Counted from the first letter of the stretch, positions 1 to 13,051 are shown. The stretch: DNA of 64,000 nucleotides from Clitopilus passeckerianus (GCA_944990035.1 CALYLX010000074.1:124001-188000); one strand, 5' to 3'. The notes: generated from the letters alone by a model not told the origin. Numbers and translations are program-made.

Positions 1-314
1 GCACAGAGCTTCTTGTAACCCAGCCTGTGCGAAAGATTGAGGCGGGCTTCTTTAAACAACAGCAAGGGCCCTTGCGATAACTGCCGGGGCTAACTACACT
101 GGCTGGACCTACATATCTTTACCGAACAGTGTAAACTACAACGACACTTGAGTCGACCCTTACCACCTTTGGGAGCGCAGATCATGGTCTTCGAGTCACT
201 GTCTCCAGCCTTCACCATTTCCCCGAGTACAGCACCTATCTTGACGTTTTGGCTCTGAAAGTTGCTGAAGAAGGCTATGTTTATTGCGTCGAAGCGGGGA
301 AATGCCCCTGCCAT
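1..314 (-). CDS. Possible 5' end of a gene running off the left edge, unknown product
   Basis: An ATG at 314-312 opens a reading frame of about 50 good codons (MAGAFPRFDAINIAFFSNF...), followed by a donor-like gtaagg near 148-143. An acceptor-like site near position 46 would rejoin an open frame (...ARLNLSHRLGYKK...) that continues to the window edge. I do not recognise the protein. The call rests only on frame continuity and plausible splice sites, so it may be spurious. Confidence 0.25.
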
Positions 315-439
315 GAACTAGCCGAAATACGAATAAGCCACTCAAATAAACGTTTAAAGACTTATTGATGAGAAGGAGAAGAGCACCATCGTCTCGTCTG
401 CTACCTCTTACTCCCAACTTTGCCTTCGCTTGAATAAGG

Positions 440-1244
440 ATGTCTCTAGCTTCTGGTAGGTCTTGAGCTATTGATTAGACATTATGAGGCAGCGGCTAAC
501 GTGCATATATGATTCTCAGCCACCCCGAGCGCCACGCAGAAATACCCACCTTATCATCGCGGATGTCCTCCTGCTCCCTCCGAATTTCCTTGCGATTGCA
601 CCGAGCACGCTTCGACTGTCTACCCCAGCGATAGCTGCTCTCAGGCTTCCCGCTCTACGACGCGTTCTCGGACAACCTCAAAGGCGAGTACGAAAGCCAC
701 ACGAAGCAGTAGTAAGAAGAAGACCAAGCGGCCAAAGACCGAGGTCCCTCCCCTTCCCGGCTCATCCCAGGCGTCGTGGGCGCCACCTTCGTCCTATCGG
801 GGTCCTACTCCCGCCGCTACTCACATTCGTCTGAGGGGCTCGCTTCCTCCAATTGTTGAACACGCATCTCCGCCGCAGGGTCTGCCTGTTACCTCCCCTT
901 CCATTGCCTCCAGCACTAATACTCTTGCGATGACTCCGTACCATGCACCTTCGCCACAATCATCCATCGGCACAGATATAAATGGTGTGGGCGGGCCTAC
1001 GCTCTGGGACCTCTCGCCATATCGAGGCCATTATGACGCCCAACAATTGCAACTGAGCTCGCAATGGCCTGGTGGTTTTGTGAATCCGCATCCAAATGGC
1101 AGAGCACCTTTCGCTGCGCCACCGGTCTATCCCGATTCTCGACCCGATGTGATCAAGGAACGTAGGGTGTACGAACATGTGTCTTCCGATGGTACAGTCT
1201 TGAGGAGCTGGGACGATCGAACTGTGATGTACAGACCATCATAG
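440..1244 (+). CDS. Hypothetical Ser/Thr/Pro-rich protein, 246 aa
   Basis: Two exons: a 16-nt first exon (440-455, ATG plus MSLAS) with a gtaggt donor, and 520-1244 after a tctcag acceptor. The join is in frame and gives 246 aa. The N-terminal half is Ser/Thr/Arg/Lys rich with a basic patch (SSSKKKTKRPK around residue 75) that could act as a nuclear-localisation signal. The C-terminal third is less biased and ends with an ordered-looking segment (KERRVYEHVSSDGTVLRSW) that may be the conserved part. No family is recognised. The short first exon makes the start uncertain; an alternative is initiation at the ATG at 930, which keeps only the C-terminal part. Confidence 0.55.
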
Positions 1245-1647
1245 TAAGGCAATGATTTCCAGGTTGTGTATTGGACTTTTATGAACTTATCGCATTAGCT
1301 GCCCTACGACTGTAGCTTCATTACTTCACATTCTTTGTACAAAGCTTTTGAATGTTAACATGCAATATATCCTGATAATTTCTATTTTGCCCGCTGAAAA
1401 GTTCCTGTCACCGTCGTTCCACATTTTGTCAGCGCGTGACGGTACGTAATTTGGTAGTGGATCGCTTAGCAGCGGCCAACGGTCGCCTCACAACCTGCAC
1501 CTGCCTCAAACTACCATTTACACGTCGTTGACATCCTTACAAGCTCATAACAAGCCCTTATCTGCCACGAGGACCAAGCTTTATTGGAATCCCGGGGTTG
1601 CACCGCGCTAACAGAATGCTGCATGCACCTACACCATAACCCAAACG

Positions 1648-4600
1648 ATGTCATCAACGAACCTCAAGACACCTGTACACTCTCATCCTCTCCTAGCGCA
1701 AGAAATACCTTCAACAAGAGGCAGAAGAAGCCGTGGAACGACGAACGCGAACGACCCCGGCGACCAACCCCGGCGAAGCTCGAACTATCACACAACTCGA
1801 TCGCAGGTCACTGCCGACCATAATGGCTCTCCAGTGTCAACTTGGGATGCAAGTGTTAGAGGATACGGCAAGACTCAATCGATAGAAATAACGAGGAAAG
1901 CGTCGGCGAGCTCGTTACGAGGACTGTGGGATCGGTCGCCTGCACCGGGGCCTCCACCACTCTTTGTGGTTGGGTCCTCGCGGGCAGAGTCTATTACCTC
2001 GAGGCCGGAATTTGTGGTTACGAGCGACTCAGACCCTTCTGTGTTTGGCTCATCGGACACTCAGAAGATCCTTTCCACTAAATGGCACGAATATTCGGAC
2101 GAAGCCATACAAGCAACTATATCGAACCTCAGGGTATCAGAGTCTTCTACAGACACTTCAGCGGATCCTTATTATACGACAATTCGGGTGCTTTCGGCTG
2201 CCCTTAACAATCTTTCGCGTGTTAGAGCTGATTTGGAGGAGCAGAGGAAGGACTTGCAGGAGAAAGAAATTGCAAGACGCGAAAGGGCGGATGCATTACT
2301 CAAGGAGGTGCAACCTTCGGAGCGAGAGGTTACACGACGCGTTATTCATTCCATTTTCGCGGATGCGGACGAGGGTGATCATCGAATACGCCGTCAGCAA
2401 AGTCATGTCGTATGTTTCCCCACCTCGTGTCCAGATATCCCGCTGACATACCCTTCCTGTAGTCTATCATCGACTCGCTGAGTGAAGCGCTCTTAGACGA
2501 TGTCACCCTGCCAGACCACCCTGTTCTCACTCCAATGGCTGAAGAACATGAAGGTGACCTAGAACCACCCCCCTCTGCTGTTTCCTCCAGCCTACCCGAC
2601 GATGAAGGGGCCACTCCAACGTTATCATCAAATGAGCGTTTCGGCTCAAGAAACTCTGACGACCTCACAAGCCAAGGAGAGCCAACGTTGACACCTCAAC
2701 GTATGCGAGGCGAACGCCTGGGCTGGATGGGCTCGATATGGGGAGGAAAAGCACGCCGACGAACATCGTCTAGTGTCATTGACGACGCCAGTAGCACAAA
2801 GTCAGCGTCTGCCAAAGCCACCACCCCACCCGTCGACGATGTTGACCCTATCGACGTAGTGCAGTCGCAGCCTCCTGTACCTGCACGGCGTAAATCTGCG
2901 AAAAGCGTATTTGAAACGCTTGGAATTTCTCTTCTCTCGCCAGCCCCTCCAAAGAAACGGACGCCTTCTGGGAACAGTAACGGTGAAGAGCCAGAACCAC
3001 CTTCGATTGCTGTTCCCCCGGAGGCAGAAACCAAATCCATCCGGGAATCTATCAGATCTATGCGCCCCTCACTTTCCACTACCGCATCAGCAATCTCCTC
3101 ACCCATGCAATCAACTTTCGCTCCACCCTCACTTGCAGCACCTCATCTGACTACCAGTCTTGAACTGGCTGATGATACTCTCGAATCCAGCACCACAAAG
3201 TCCGTCGCGCTGTCTGAGGTAGCACAACCCCTACGTCAAGGCTCCTCGTTGCCTGCCATCATCAACGCTACACGGGTGATGACATCCGACCCCTCAAGTA
3301 TCCTTGCTGATGCAGGGGTAGACACTGGACCACTTGTGGCTCGGCTTGCATTTGAGCTGGTCAAAAACGCTAGAGACGAAGGGATTACCATTCGGAAGCC
3401 ACAGAAGGAACGGAAGGAGTCCACGAAAGCCGAGACTCCAGCAGCTACCAACAGCTCTCTTGCTGTGGACAAGATAGGGCCAACACCCACACTGAGTCCT
3501 TCGAGTGGGATCGATGCCTCTGCTACGCTGAGTCGAGCGCTCAGTGGGCAGATTGAGACCTTGCGCAAGGCCAAATCCAAGAAGGGGTCAATACGGCAGG
3601 TCACTAGCCCAATTTTTGGTGCATTCCTGCCACAACAACGGAAGTCGCCTAACGCGGAGAAGGCATTATCACCAAGCGCTCCTTCCAAGTCCCAACAACC
3701 GGCTAATGCTAATAATGTTATCCCTCCCTCGACCTCGGCTATGAGCCGCAAACAGCTTTCCGTCCCTTTGGAGTCGATCATCCCTGCGGGTGCCCAACCT
3801 CCGACGCAGTACCTTTCGAGAACATATACCCCCCTCACGTCCAAGGATTTCCGGTTTTCGATTCCTCTACCTCATGCAGCTTCAAAGTTCACCATGTACC
3901 ATGGAGATAAGAACCAGAGGCCGTTAACGGACCGGTATGGGTTCATGTACGACGTATCCCAGTACGACGTGCTACTGCTCATCCGGGCAAAGGAATGCGG
4001 GAACACTGCCCCCGCATGTCTGACCGGTGTCAAGATTGCTGATAGGCAGGAGGATAACTCTTGGCCTGAAGACGACGAAGACAATGTCAAGGAGACTATC
4101 GATATCGTTAAAGGTGCCTGCTTATGCAATGGAGATCTGGGATCCTTCAGCCCAGAGACTACATCTTTGGATGGACCTGAACCGTACATCAACACTCAAG
4201 CCCCCAGTGTCAAATCTCGTTCCTCGTCAAAGAGCAGGAACCGCTCTTCCATCGTGACTACGTCCCCTGCTCCCCCATCCGTGATGACCTCTTCAACCTC
4301 TATCCTCTCTGTCACTGCCGATACCCCGAAGCATGCCTGCGCCAACACCGTTCGTAAACTTCTTGAACAGCTCACGGACATTCATGACGAACGTCAAGCA
4401 ACTCAGAGGCGCGAATGGGCTGCGTTTGTTCGCCAGAGGAGCAAGGCCAAAGCTGCGAATAAACTCCATTCCCAAGCGCCTGCTACACTCTCTGCGTCAG
4501 GCGGTGCAGCTGCGATTCTCGGACTGGGAACCGCATGCGAGGAGGATGAGTTGGATCATGACGAGGGTTTGATTGGATTTGCACAGTTGGGCCTGTCAGG

Positions 4601-5602
4601 GAGTGGTGGAGAGCGGAGGGAGTTTGCTAGGTTGGCGAGGGGTGGGATACCTCTTGTGTATCGCTCGAAGATATGGCTGGAGTGTAGTGGGGGTTTGGAG
4701 ATGCGTGAACCAGGGCTATTTCAGGACTTGCTAGCGGAAGTAGATGGCCCGGGGAGTGTTGTCGGAGAGATTGAGAAAGATGTTGGAAGGACTATGCCGC
4801 TCAACGTCTTTTTCGGCGGAGATGGGGCTGGTGTGGAGAAGCTGAGAAGGGTATTGATGGCATACAGCAGGTAAATTTTCTGGCTGCTGACTGCTCGCCT
4901 TCCCTCTAATCTCATTCTCTGTAGACGCAATCCCAGCGTTGGGTATTGTCAAGGAATGAACCTCGTCACATCCACCCTCCTACTTGTGCACGCGGATGAA
5001 GAGGAAGCCTTCTGGAATCTATGCGCCATCGTCGAGAAGATTCTCCCCGAAGACTTCTTCGCCCCTTCGTTGCTGCCTTCTCGCGCATGCCCAATGGTTC
5101 TACTTGACTATGTTCGGGAATATACCCCTAAACTCCAGGCTCACTTAGAGGACCTTGGGGTGGACCTTGCTGCCATCTGTTTCTCTTGGTTCCTCTCTCT
5201 CTTTACGGACTGCTTGCCCGTTGAAGTCAGTCTTTAAGATATCTCTGCGCTCACTGCTCACCACCGTTTAACAGACGCTTTTCCGCGTGTGGGATGTATT
5301 TCTCGTGGACGGCTTGGATGTCCTATTCCGGATAGCGCTTGGCATCCTGCAGAGCAACGAGCAAGAACTCCTACGGTGCGAATCGATCCCAGCTGTCTAC
5401 GTGGCTCTAGAAAACCTGCCTACACGGATGTGGGAGGCCGACAAGTTGCTTCAGGTTCGTGTTGGCCTCTTTGAACCCGAAACAACATGGCACTGACTAT
5501 AACCCCAAGCTCGAATTTGATCTACGTAGCTCTTTAATACACTCGAACCTCGTTGCAAAGCGAATCGTCCATGTTGCTGCTCTGAACCAACTAATTTCAT
5601 AG
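1648..5602 (+). CDS. TBC-domain Rab GTPase-activating protein, 1247 aa
   Basis: Five exons (1648-2409, 2463-4870, 4925-5225, 5275-5454, 5510-5602) join in frame to 1247 aa. The first ~900 residues are Ser/Pro-rich and probably disordered, with a short coiled-coil-like stretch around residues 185-225. The TBC domain fills the C-terminal ~270 residues: the entry motif GGIPLVYRSKIW near 980, IEKDVGRT near 1023 (the IxxDxxR motif with the catalytic Arg finger) and VGYCQGMN near 1063 (YxQ with the Gln finger). Both catalytic fingers are present, so Rab-GAP activity is expected, accelerating GTP hydrolysis on a Rab in membrane traffic. The target Rab cannot be told from sequence. The neighbouring elongase A lies tail to tail with only 148 bases between stops. 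Confidence 0.9.
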
Positions 5603-5750
5603 ATCCTTCTATACAAGTCATTATCATCGTTCCTTACTCATATTCCCTGCACGTTACATTTGCATCTGTAGATTTTGGGTTTCTTGTGCATTCACGACAT
5701 ACATGACCATTAAAGATTCTTGCGATAACACTATTATTTCTGTATACTCG

Positions 5751-6921
5751 TCACGGTATTAGGTCCCTAATCTCCGCCTGGACGATCAGGCTTTCGAGAT
5801 ACTCCAAGGGCTTAAAGTAATAGTTGAAGAAGAATACAAGGTAGCTCGAGAGCATGACGAATGTGGCGTATGCCACGGACGGATCACCAGCACATGCACC
5901 AATCTGTGGTAGCTGAGGCGCAAGCGGCATCACCCAGCGAGCATATGCTGAAGAGCAAGTTAACAGAGACGTTTACCGGGAATCAGAATATACGTACGCC
6001 AGATGAGGCAAAGGGCGAGCTGAATAACGAATTGGATAATCTGTATCCAGGGGAGGTATTTCTTCCACTATAAGAGGGCCGTTAGTTTACTAATGTCTTG
6101 GTTATTGAGGGAAGACCATACCCAGACTCGAGCTCCTCCGGCACTGGCATAGAAATAATGATCTGGAGTCGTCTGTTATTAGCTCTCTCCAATGACATAG
6201 TTCCTACAACAATCTTACACAGGAAGACATGGCTGAGTACGTTCAACGCTATAAGAGCCCATGCCTAGATTTGTTCCATGAGCAATATTAACTAGCAAGG
6301 GCCATGCAGTGGGGGATCAACTCACTAAGGCGTGTTGACTTCCAAACCCGTTGTAGATGACCACGATGGTAACACAGTGGTGGTAAACGTGCAAAAGACC
6401 TGGTGGAGGTGAGAACTGAGTTTGTAATCGGATTTCGCTGAATTCGACGCACTGATGGGCTTCTTCCTGAGTGCAAGAAAGATGGTATCAAAGAGTTCGA
6501 CATATTTGAAGTAGTAGTTAATCATATAACTAAATTCTAGTTTCTGTTAAGCAGAAATATCAGGCATAGACACATGACACGATTGAAAGATCCTTACGGA
6601 TGTCCAAGCCTCTTCGGAGCAGACCGCATAAATAAATCCTTGGTCGCGAATGAGAGGGAGAGCTCCATCTACCATCAGTGCAAAGATGAACAGGCTGGCA
6701 CAGCTAATGAAAAGATTGTAGGTTCGACAAAGTGTCCTCAATGAATATTCTGCTTGGGGTGACATCGCCATTTGGATGCTGCAGACGGTGATAAGGTATG
6801 TCACAATCCAGCCAGCGACTGCTTTTGTCGACGACAATGGCGTCTTCCCTGGCACCCAAGATGTGAAGTGCTCTGGTAATGAAAGTGTCGAGTTCAGATG
6901 TTTGCTGAGTGAGTAGTCCAT
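5751..6921 (-). CDS. Fatty acid elongase, GNS1/SUR4 (ELO) family, copy A
   Basis: ELO proteins are ER membrane 3-ketoacyl-CoA synthases that condense malonyl-CoA with a long-chain acyl-CoA. About seven exons are read on the minus strand, starting at ATG 6921. The first exon (6598-6921) ends in SEEAWTS, the same splice position as in the two other elongases here. Next comes NYYFKYVELFDTIFLALRKK, then the catalytic histidine box LLHVYHH (HxxHH), then FYASAGGARVW and WKKYLPWIQIIQF. The last exon ends at TGA 5753-5751 after a hydrophobic segment. The C-terminal part diverges from copies B and C (shorter loop, no LPNKG motif). All joins keep frame, so it looks functional. It is divergent with ABCG1, 1.28 kb away. 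Substrate chain length cannot be inferred. Confidence 0.9.
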
Positions 6922-8205
6922 CGCGAAAGAGATATGGTGATTATGGCGAGGGGCTCAACGACCTGTTGAAAAGGACAGTGACACGAGTTCCCTCTCGGCT
7001 GAAGGGCAAGACTTGCTGTACGATTCCCTTGAGAACGGCCGGGATTCTGGAGAGTTTACGGACACATTAGAGTGGCAATAGATCGTGCAGGGCATTCTGC
7101 CACTCATCCAAGACCCTGAATGCCGACGACATTGGCCTAACCCAAAGTTGGAGTCGGACGGGATCCGAGTCTGAATACTTTTGGGAAAACATTCAGACAG
7201 CCAAAAGGTTATCGATCGCCAATGTACCCAATCTCCCCGGTTGCACCTTTCCGCATTAGCAAGGATATGATTCCCGGCAATACAGCGCCTCCTGGATGCA
7301 TGAAAGAAGCCCCACCCCGCTTGACTGAATAACGTACCCGTGGCATCCGCGTGGACATGAATTCATCCAATATGACTCTGATAGAGTATGTCTCCGAGTC
7401 TTGACTTGATAGGGAAGCGTCGTGCACCCTAGATGGGTGAGGTCCTTTTGGTCGTGAAGCGAGGCTCAGGTAGCCTCATGCACCTAATATCCCCGCTGTC
7501 TATTGACATGCAGAATGTATGGCGTCAGAATTGTTTCGTGGAAAGCCCAAGCGAAGAAGCCAATAAGTGCGTTTATTGACTGAGAAATGATAGACTCTAG
7601 AGAAGTTCTTGCTTGAAAGAAGTTGCTGTTCAAGGTAGTTCGAGGTCTTGGGCGCTTACTGAGGAACCCTCAAGCCCCAAGTAAACTTAGAAACAGGTCA
7701 TGTGCACGCAAATTGTCGTTTGTCCCGAACGGCCACTATCGATCCTTGGGCCTTCGGATTTTCTTCATGAAATTTCAAAAAGTCCCCAACAAGTTTCTAC
7801 TCTGGGTATACCGCGAAGACATCTGCATTCAGAACACAATTACGGAGATAAAACATGAGAAGCGATTTCGAACTTCAAGGGTTCATTCAGCTCGGACCGA
7901 TGTTTCCTACCAGAAAGAATGTTCCTTTCATCTAGCAATCTCAAGTTAGTTCAATCCTGGCCCCACCAGACGCCCCTGAAGGCGGTACACGATGAAGCAG
8001 GCGGCCAGTGCTTCATGATTGTCAAGGCCTTGATTCTAGTGTCATGTTGTCGGGTGAATTCTAGGCCGACTTCTGAAGTTTGTCTGAAGGTCTGACTCAC
8101 TGGCTGCTGCCTTTTCGATTGTTTTGGACTTGCTGCAATATTGACTCCCCAAATATCGGACGTGTAAAGTCTGACTATCATACCATACGTTGTGGACTCA
8201 CTCCA
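6922..8205. other. Divergent intergenic region between elongase A and ABCG1
   Basis: This 1.28-kb stretch separates two divergently transcribed genes, so it should contain both promoters. I see no clear TATA box, no repeat and no convincing exon. The short open frames in it lack splice context and protein-like composition. Confidence 0.5.
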
Positions 8206-10892
8206 ATGGCTTATTCCGCTTCGATCTTGTCCTACGAAAGCTTGTCCTTTGAAATCAAACCTCGACGAGGATTATCCCGTAGGCTTGTCGATGAAATATC
8301 CGTTCAAGTCAAGGCAGGCGAGCTGCTCGCCATCATGGTTAGTTGAAGACATCTCTATTCCCGGTACGCCTCACTGAAATATCCCGCAAAAGGGTCCTTC
8401 TGGTGCAGGTAAATCTCGTACTCTCTTGACTCCGGGCATGAAAGCTCAACAAACTTTAAGGCAAGACGACTCTTCTGGAATTGATGGCCTTCCGCAAAGC
8501 CGCCCTTCCAGGCGCGTCTATAATGCTCAATGGACGGCCACTTGAAGCAGTTACCATGCATGCCATTTCTGCTTTCGTTGAATCCGACGACGCGCTCCTC
8601 GGCGCCTTGACTGTACGGGAGTCGATTGCCTACACTCTCAGCCTATAGTAAGTCGGATTTCTCCTTATTGGTGACAAGATCTAATCGAAACTTTTCCAGT
8701 GCACCCTCCCTTTCGCGCAAGGAAGTAGCCGAGCGTGTTAACAGAGTTATCTCGGCGCTCGGCCTTCAATCTTGTGCTGATAATCACATTGGCACTCCAT
8801 TATCAAGAGGCATATCTAATGGCATGTAGCTTCTCCACGATCCATTGATATCCTACTCAAAGATTATTTTAGGTCAGAAACGAAGAGTTGTAGCTGCCTG
8901 TGCGATGGTCACCTACCCGTAAGCTTGATTATGGTTAGATCAAAAGAGTTCAACTGACATTATCGACAGACGCATCCTATTCCTAGACGAAGTCACTTCT
9001 GGGGTACGCGTTCATCTCTTATTCATCTGTTACTGGTATCTAAGCCATCTTTCAGCTTGATAGCACCTGCGCTGAGCAGGTACTTGCTGCGATCAAGTCG
9101 TTGGCTGTTGAAGAGGGGATGATCGTCCTGGCTTCGATCCACCAACCCTCTATGGCGACCCTTTCGTATTTCACAAATCTCTTGATGCTCTCTGGTGGAA
9201 AGAATTGCTATTACGGTACAGTGGCCAGTTTGAATCAATTCTTTACCAGCTGGGGACATCCCGTGCCGCCGACGGTGAGTGTGTGACTTAACAGTTATCC
9301 ACTTGCTGACATTCTGGCAGAGCACACCTCCTGAATTCGCGATGTACTTCTTGAACGACGACTTTGAAGTGGCGAACACCGGCCTTGGGCGGGCTGATGA
9401 TCTGCGAGAATACTACCTCTCCACTCTCGAGAAGGTTGAAGATTCGCCCAGCAAGTCTCCGGTATCATCGTTTGAGCAGGGCGATAAATTTGATCCTAGT
9501 ATGGACTCCGTTGCCCGGAAGGTCGACACGGCGGGAACCTTCCTGCGGAAGACTATCATCCTTTCGGACAGGGCTGCAAAGAACTACTCTAGAAACCTCT
9601 TCGCCTATGGTATCCGCGTTGGGATTTACGGAGGTAAGTATCAGTCATGGTCGCCTTGTTTTTCTACTTATAAGCTCATAAGGGATGGGTATCCTGGTGG
9701 GGTACATGAATCTCTTTCATAACCAAGAACTCTATCTGAGCATAGTTCACTAGCACGATTTGCCTACGCCTTCCTCTAAGTGACAAGGCTATCATCACTC
9801 GATTGGCTATTCATTTCATCACTGTCGCCTTCTTGTCATTTGTGAGCCAGCTTTCAACTCATCCCAGCGAATTACTAACCCTCCCCCCTAGGCTTCTGCT
9901 GCAGGCGTTCCTGCTTGTATGTTTCTCAGGCTCGTTAGTTCTATCAAGCTCTGACATTTCCTCGTTCTTCGGCCAGTCTTGGAGGAACGTGCCGTGTACT
10001 ACAGAGAAACAAGGAACGGGCTTTATTCAGCCTTGCCTTTCTTGATCGCCAATACGGTCGTGAATATTCCTTTCCTATTCTCCTGTGCAGTCCTGTACTG
10101 TTGCATCTTCTATTGGATCGTCGTGCGTTACTTTTTCTTGAGAATTATTAATCTTCTATTGACTGGGATCACCTATAGAACTTTAACCCAGCTGCGTCGG
10201 CCTTCTTCCGCTTCATCGGCATCACCTTCTTGGCTGTCCTAGTGGGCGAGAGCCAGATGTTTTTTCTTGCCTCGTTATCTCCGATCCTTATGGTCACTTT
10301 ATCAATTGGAGCCTTGTAAGTAATTCTCTAATGAACCGAGCACCGATATGGCATTTATCTTTTTGCAGGCTCAACGCATTTTGGATGGGAATCTCTGGAT
10401 TCCTGTGAGTCGCATCCTGGTCAATGATTCCTCCATACCTACACAACCACGTACAGTATTCGAGCTAGTGATCTTCCTCGCTTTTGGTACTACTCGTTTC
10501 ATCATCTGAACTACATGAAGTATTCTATCGAGTTGTTAGCAAATGTAAGTCCGCTCCATCGTGCCAGTGTGCATCGAATGCTCTAACTGACCTCTTGTTC
10601 TTCCAGTCTGATCTGCGAGGTGTCACATTTTATTGTGAGAAGAAGGGCGACAAATGCGCATGCACTTACCCATTATACACGCCAGTAACATGCTCCATCA
10701 CGGGAGAACAGGTTCTCAATTATCTGGAGATTGAACATATCTCGCTTGGGAAGTGGGTGGGCGTTCTGATTGGCATCTTTGCTTTCTTCCGTCTTTCGTA
10801 AGAATATGATTTTCATTCCGACGTCAAAGGTTATTTCTGACCAAATACTCTTCTTTAGGATGTACATCGCACTGAGAGCACGGAACAGTTGA
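8206..10892 (+). CDS. ABCG-family half-transporter, copy 1
   Basis: A reverse-order half ABC transporter: nucleotide-binding domain first, ABC2-type membrane domain second. Start ATG 8206 (MAYSASILSYESLSFEIK). Walker A GPSGAGKTTLL is split over a 16-nt exon (8393-8408). The signature region reads RGISNGQKRR, with Asn where Gly is canonical. Walker B is RILFLDEVTSGLDS and the H-loop is ASIHQPS. The linker is followed by membrane segments (about six) and an extracellular Cys-rich loop (FYCEKKGDKCACTYP) before the last segment; the protein ends ALRARNS at TGA 10890-10892. ABCG half-transporters dimerise and export lipids, sterols or hydrophobic metabolites at the plasma membrane. The intron in the signature motif starts with GC (8822). 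It is divergent with elongase A. Substrate unknown. Confidence 0.9.
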
Positions 10893-11465
10893 GATGCACA
10901 CTATCTCTTACTCTTCGAAACCGCCCCTCGGCCTCCCTCTTCTTAACATATCCTGAGCCACAATTTCTATGGCATTCCTTGTGTATCCAAAAATATACGA
11001 TTATAATTTCTCTTTGTAGCAATACTATCGGGGTCAAAATTTCAAAGGAATTACGTGCAAGTGTGACTCTTCAATACGCCGTTTCTCTTATCAATGCCTT
11101 CAGAGAGGTCTGACACAGTTGTGACCAGAACCAGCGATATAAACTTCCTGGTTGCCACACACTGGATCGCTGCGGGTATAATCGAAAGGCAGCCGTTCGT
11201 GCATGAGTGGCACTTTATGGCAAGTAGGGAAGGACTGTTATCGCGATCATTGCGTGCCGTCTTTGAACGCCTCCTGTCCAATCCTGCCAGTGTCACACTC
11301 AAGAAACTTTTTGATGGGAGAGGAAAGAAAAAGTCGACTTCAGAGTCTATGTAGCAATACACTTTGTATATACGAGAGCTCCAGTTACTTCTACAGCGCA
11401 GAACAGTGGAGGAGGAGTGCTGAGCAATCGAAGAAACTGAAAGGATGAAGGGAAAGAGATCAAGC
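10893..11465. other. Intergenic, convergent tails of ABCG1 and the desaturase
   Basis: The two neighbouring genes converge here. I see no gene, repeat or RNA. Small open frames on both strands have no supporting splice pattern. Confidence 0.5.
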
Positions 11466-13051
11466 TTAAGAAAGCTCATTGTAACGCGTGATCCGGAGCT
11501 GCTGTCCAGGAGGCACACTTTTCTCGTCGGGTCCCTGCTTGTATCCACCTTCCAGGATGCCGACACGTTTCATGGATAGCAGCTGGCGGGGAAGTCAGAA
11601 CGGACTCGTGTAGGAGGCTTGGAGAAGAGGGCTAACGTTATGAGCACCATTAGAATGGTCATACACACCACCAAAGAACGCCGTAGTGGCGTCTTTACCA
11701 ACCATCTTGGTAAGGAATTTCGCACCACCAGGGTGTTCCTCGATAAAGCCCGTGACATCGTGTATAAAGCCTGTTATCAGGATCAACGGGCGCATCTTAG
11801 CCTGCGCTTGAACTATCGGGGGTGGTCAGATGAGCACGAGTAGCATGAAGCAAAAGGAGACACACAGTCATCCCAGGCCAATACTGGGAGTTTTTTGCTA
11901 TCGTATAGCCACTCAAGTGCATCTTGCTCTTCGCGAAGCTTCTTCATGCGCATAATAAGCCTTCCTTTGCTGACTTCATTATCCGGGAATCGCTGGATCA
12001 TCATATTAGCTTGCCGGTACCCCTTCAAGGGAAGCTGGATACCGACCTTGAGATGGGTTGCAAGTCCGAGCTTATCCATCGACCAGATAAACCATTTGCC
12101 TATGTCCCAAGCGAACCAATCGTAGCCGTTCCGATAGTCCATCGGGTATTGATGATGAAAGTTGTGGTAACCCTCACCGAAGCAGATCAGGCCAATTAAG
12201 AAAGAATCACCAGGGGTTTTACTGTCGTCGTAGGGTTTTTCTCCCATCCAATGGGCGAGCGAATTGATACAGAATGTGCCCTGCCGGCGTAAAGTCAATA
12301 CCAGGAATATTGGTTGAACCTAGGACTTACGTGATGGGTTAGAATCATTCGAATGATACCGGCATGGTAAAACCCGCCTGCAGCATCGTTCCAGAAGTAC
12401 CAGCAAACGAGAGTCGGGATGCCGACAGCAATGGATAAGGCGAGCAAACCGTAGTAGCGGTGTTGCCACCTGACTACTGGGTCGTGGATGAGATCGCTGA
12501 CGTCCACGACACCAGGCTTGCGACGAGGCTTGAGGAGCATCCACCCAATATGGGAGTACAACAAGCCTCTCCTCGCATTGTAAGGGTCGAGGTCGGTATC
12601 CGTATACCTATGGTGGGCCCGATGTCCACGACACCACCACTTGATGGAGCCTTGGAAAGTTCCGGCACCAAAGATAGCGAGAACATATTGGAGCGGTTTG
12701 GATGCGTTATACGCTCTATGCGACCAGTAACGATGGTAGCCAGCGGTTAAAGCTGAAGATTGTGTTCAGATCATTTGACAGAAATCTAGAATAATCGGAA
12801 AACGATGAAAACAAACCTATACCAATAAGATGCATCCAGAACGTGCTGAACCAGAATGTTTCCCACTTGAGAGGCGTATGTGGGGCGCCATAAAGGGCAA
12901 TCATGGGAGGAATAAGCAGAACGCTACATCCTAAGTAGTTCAGCTCCTTGTGCAAATTGGCCCAAGTGACTGGGGGAAGAGGATCCTCGGTTTCGAGGAT
13001 GTGCGAGACATAGTTATCGGAAATGTTGTCTGTAAGGTCGTCTGGCTTCAT
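11466..13051 (-). CDS. ole1: Delta-9 acyl-CoA (stearoyl-CoA) desaturase with C-terminal cytochrome b5 domain
   Basis: This ER membrane di-iron enzyme introduces the first double bond into palmitoyl/stearoyl-CoA. The product is about 450 aa over five exons from ATG 13051. All three histidine boxes are present: [17 protein letters not shown] and EGYHNFHH. The catalytic part is followed by a linker and a fused cytochrome b5 domain with the haem-binding EEHPGG motif, as in fungal Ole1. The b5 exons join in frame (LAWDDFQAQAK..., then [10 protein letters not shown]) to a TAA at 11468-11466. No truncation is seen, though the b5 domain seems to end fairly close after the second haem-ligand region. 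In yeasts Ole1 is essential and oxygen-regulated. Here it sits in tandem with a second di-iron enzyme, the sterol oxidase, so a shared oxygen or sterol control is possible but not shown. Confidence 0.92.
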
